From: an uncultured Ignavibacteriota bacterium
GTDB lineage: Bacteria; Bacteroidota; Ignavibacteria; Tepidaquicellales; Tepidaquicellaceae
Length of the DNA: 6,062 nt
Reading direction: 5' to 3'
Assembly: GCA_937959065.1 (NCBI GenBank)
Contig: CALGOI010000368.1
Coordinates: 1-6,062 of the forward strand
Made by a program: the position numbers and the translations under genes. How positions within the stretch are numbered: position 1 is the stretch's first letter; the number at the start of each line of letters is the position of its first letter. Below the pieces are notes generated by a model. That model saw only the letters and a list, made by a program, of their open reading frames with translations, was not told the origin of the DNA and ran no database searches. Below, piece by piece: positions 5,945 to 6,062 of the stretch.

Positions 5945-5950
5945 AAAGGA
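5945..5950 (+). promoter_or_regulatory. Ribosome binding site that fixes the TTG start of rpsC
   Basis: AAAGGA lies 5 nt before TTG at 5956. It is one of the clearest Shine-Dalgarno sequences in the window. Together with the in-frame TAA at 5944-5946, which overlaps its first two bases, it leaves TTG as the only plausible rpsC start. Confidence 0.7.
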
Positions 5951-5955
5951 ATAAT

Positions 5956-6062
5956 TTGGGACAGAAGACACATCCGATAGGTTTCAGACTGGGAGTAATA
6001 AATACTTGGGATTCAAACTGGTATGACGAGAAGGATTTCAGCAAGAAATTGCAGGAAGACCT
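5956..6062 (+). CDS. rpsC: Small ribosomal subunit protein S3, N-terminal part, cut by the window edge
   Basis: S3 is a 30S head protein at the mRNA entry site. Only 35 complete codons are present. After the initiator the protein reads GQKTHPIGFRLGVINTW and then a DSNWYDEKDF-like stretch, the standard S3 N terminus. The codon before GQKTHP is TTG (5956-5958), not ATG. The upstream in-frame codons are AAT, AAT, AGG and then TAA (5944-5946), so no other usual start exists. It follows rplV by 21 bp, as expected in the S10 cluster, and continues beyond position 6062. A sequencing error of ATG to TTG cannot be excluded, but the good ribosome binding site suits the TTG. Confidence 0.93.
   Translation, partial: MGQKTHPIGFRLGVINTWDSNWYDEKDFSKKLQED

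Overview
The window reads as a piece of chromosome from a bacterium of the Bacteroidota/Chlorobiota (FCB) group, most likely an Ignavibacteria-like lineage. Three things point there. Two secreted proteins end in type IX secretion (T9SS) type A sorting domains with the QNYPNPFNP signature. Ribosomal protein L2 carries the HPMGGGEG form of its catalytic-site loop, which I recall from Bacteroidota. The promoter in front of rplB matches the Bacteroidota -7 consensus TAnnTTTG. The taxon is an inference; no rRNA gene is present to settle it.

Layout. Positions 1-333 contain no convincing gene. They hold several hairpin-forming palindromes, three perfect tandem copies of an 11-bp unit, and a weak candidate promoter. 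Positions 334-4079 hold two co-directional genes overlapping by 4 bp (ATGA). The first encodes a 710-residue secreted protein with about 14 Ycf48/Asp-box-type repeats. The second encodes a 538-residue secreted protein with about 8 SBBP-like repeats. Both end in 86-residue sorting domains about 65% identical to each other. A strong intrinsic terminator (4122-4145) closes this unit. A well-formed promoter (4192-4222) then starts a ribosomal protein run: rplB (L2), rpsS (S19), rplV (L22) and the first 35 codons of rpsC (S3), which runs off the right edge.

The two halves are functionally unrelated. The left unit is probably a pair of cell-surface or exported beta-propeller proteins delivered by T9SS. 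The right unit is the second half of the conserved S10 ribosomal cluster. What is notable is where they meet: rplB is normally preceded by rplW, rplD, rplC and rpsJ, but here it follows a terminator and a T9SS gene and has its own promoter.

The strongest oddity is rplV. A complete L22 core of about 112 residues is followed by a highly acidic tail of about 76 residues on a protein that lines the ribosomal exit tunnel. rpsC also has a TTG start that is forced by an in-frame stop codon just upstream. I see no CRISPR array, insertion sequence, tRNA or rRNA. I see no wholly new multi-gene system; the candidates for novelty are the L22 tail, the split S10 cluster and the composition break at the sorting domain of the first gene.
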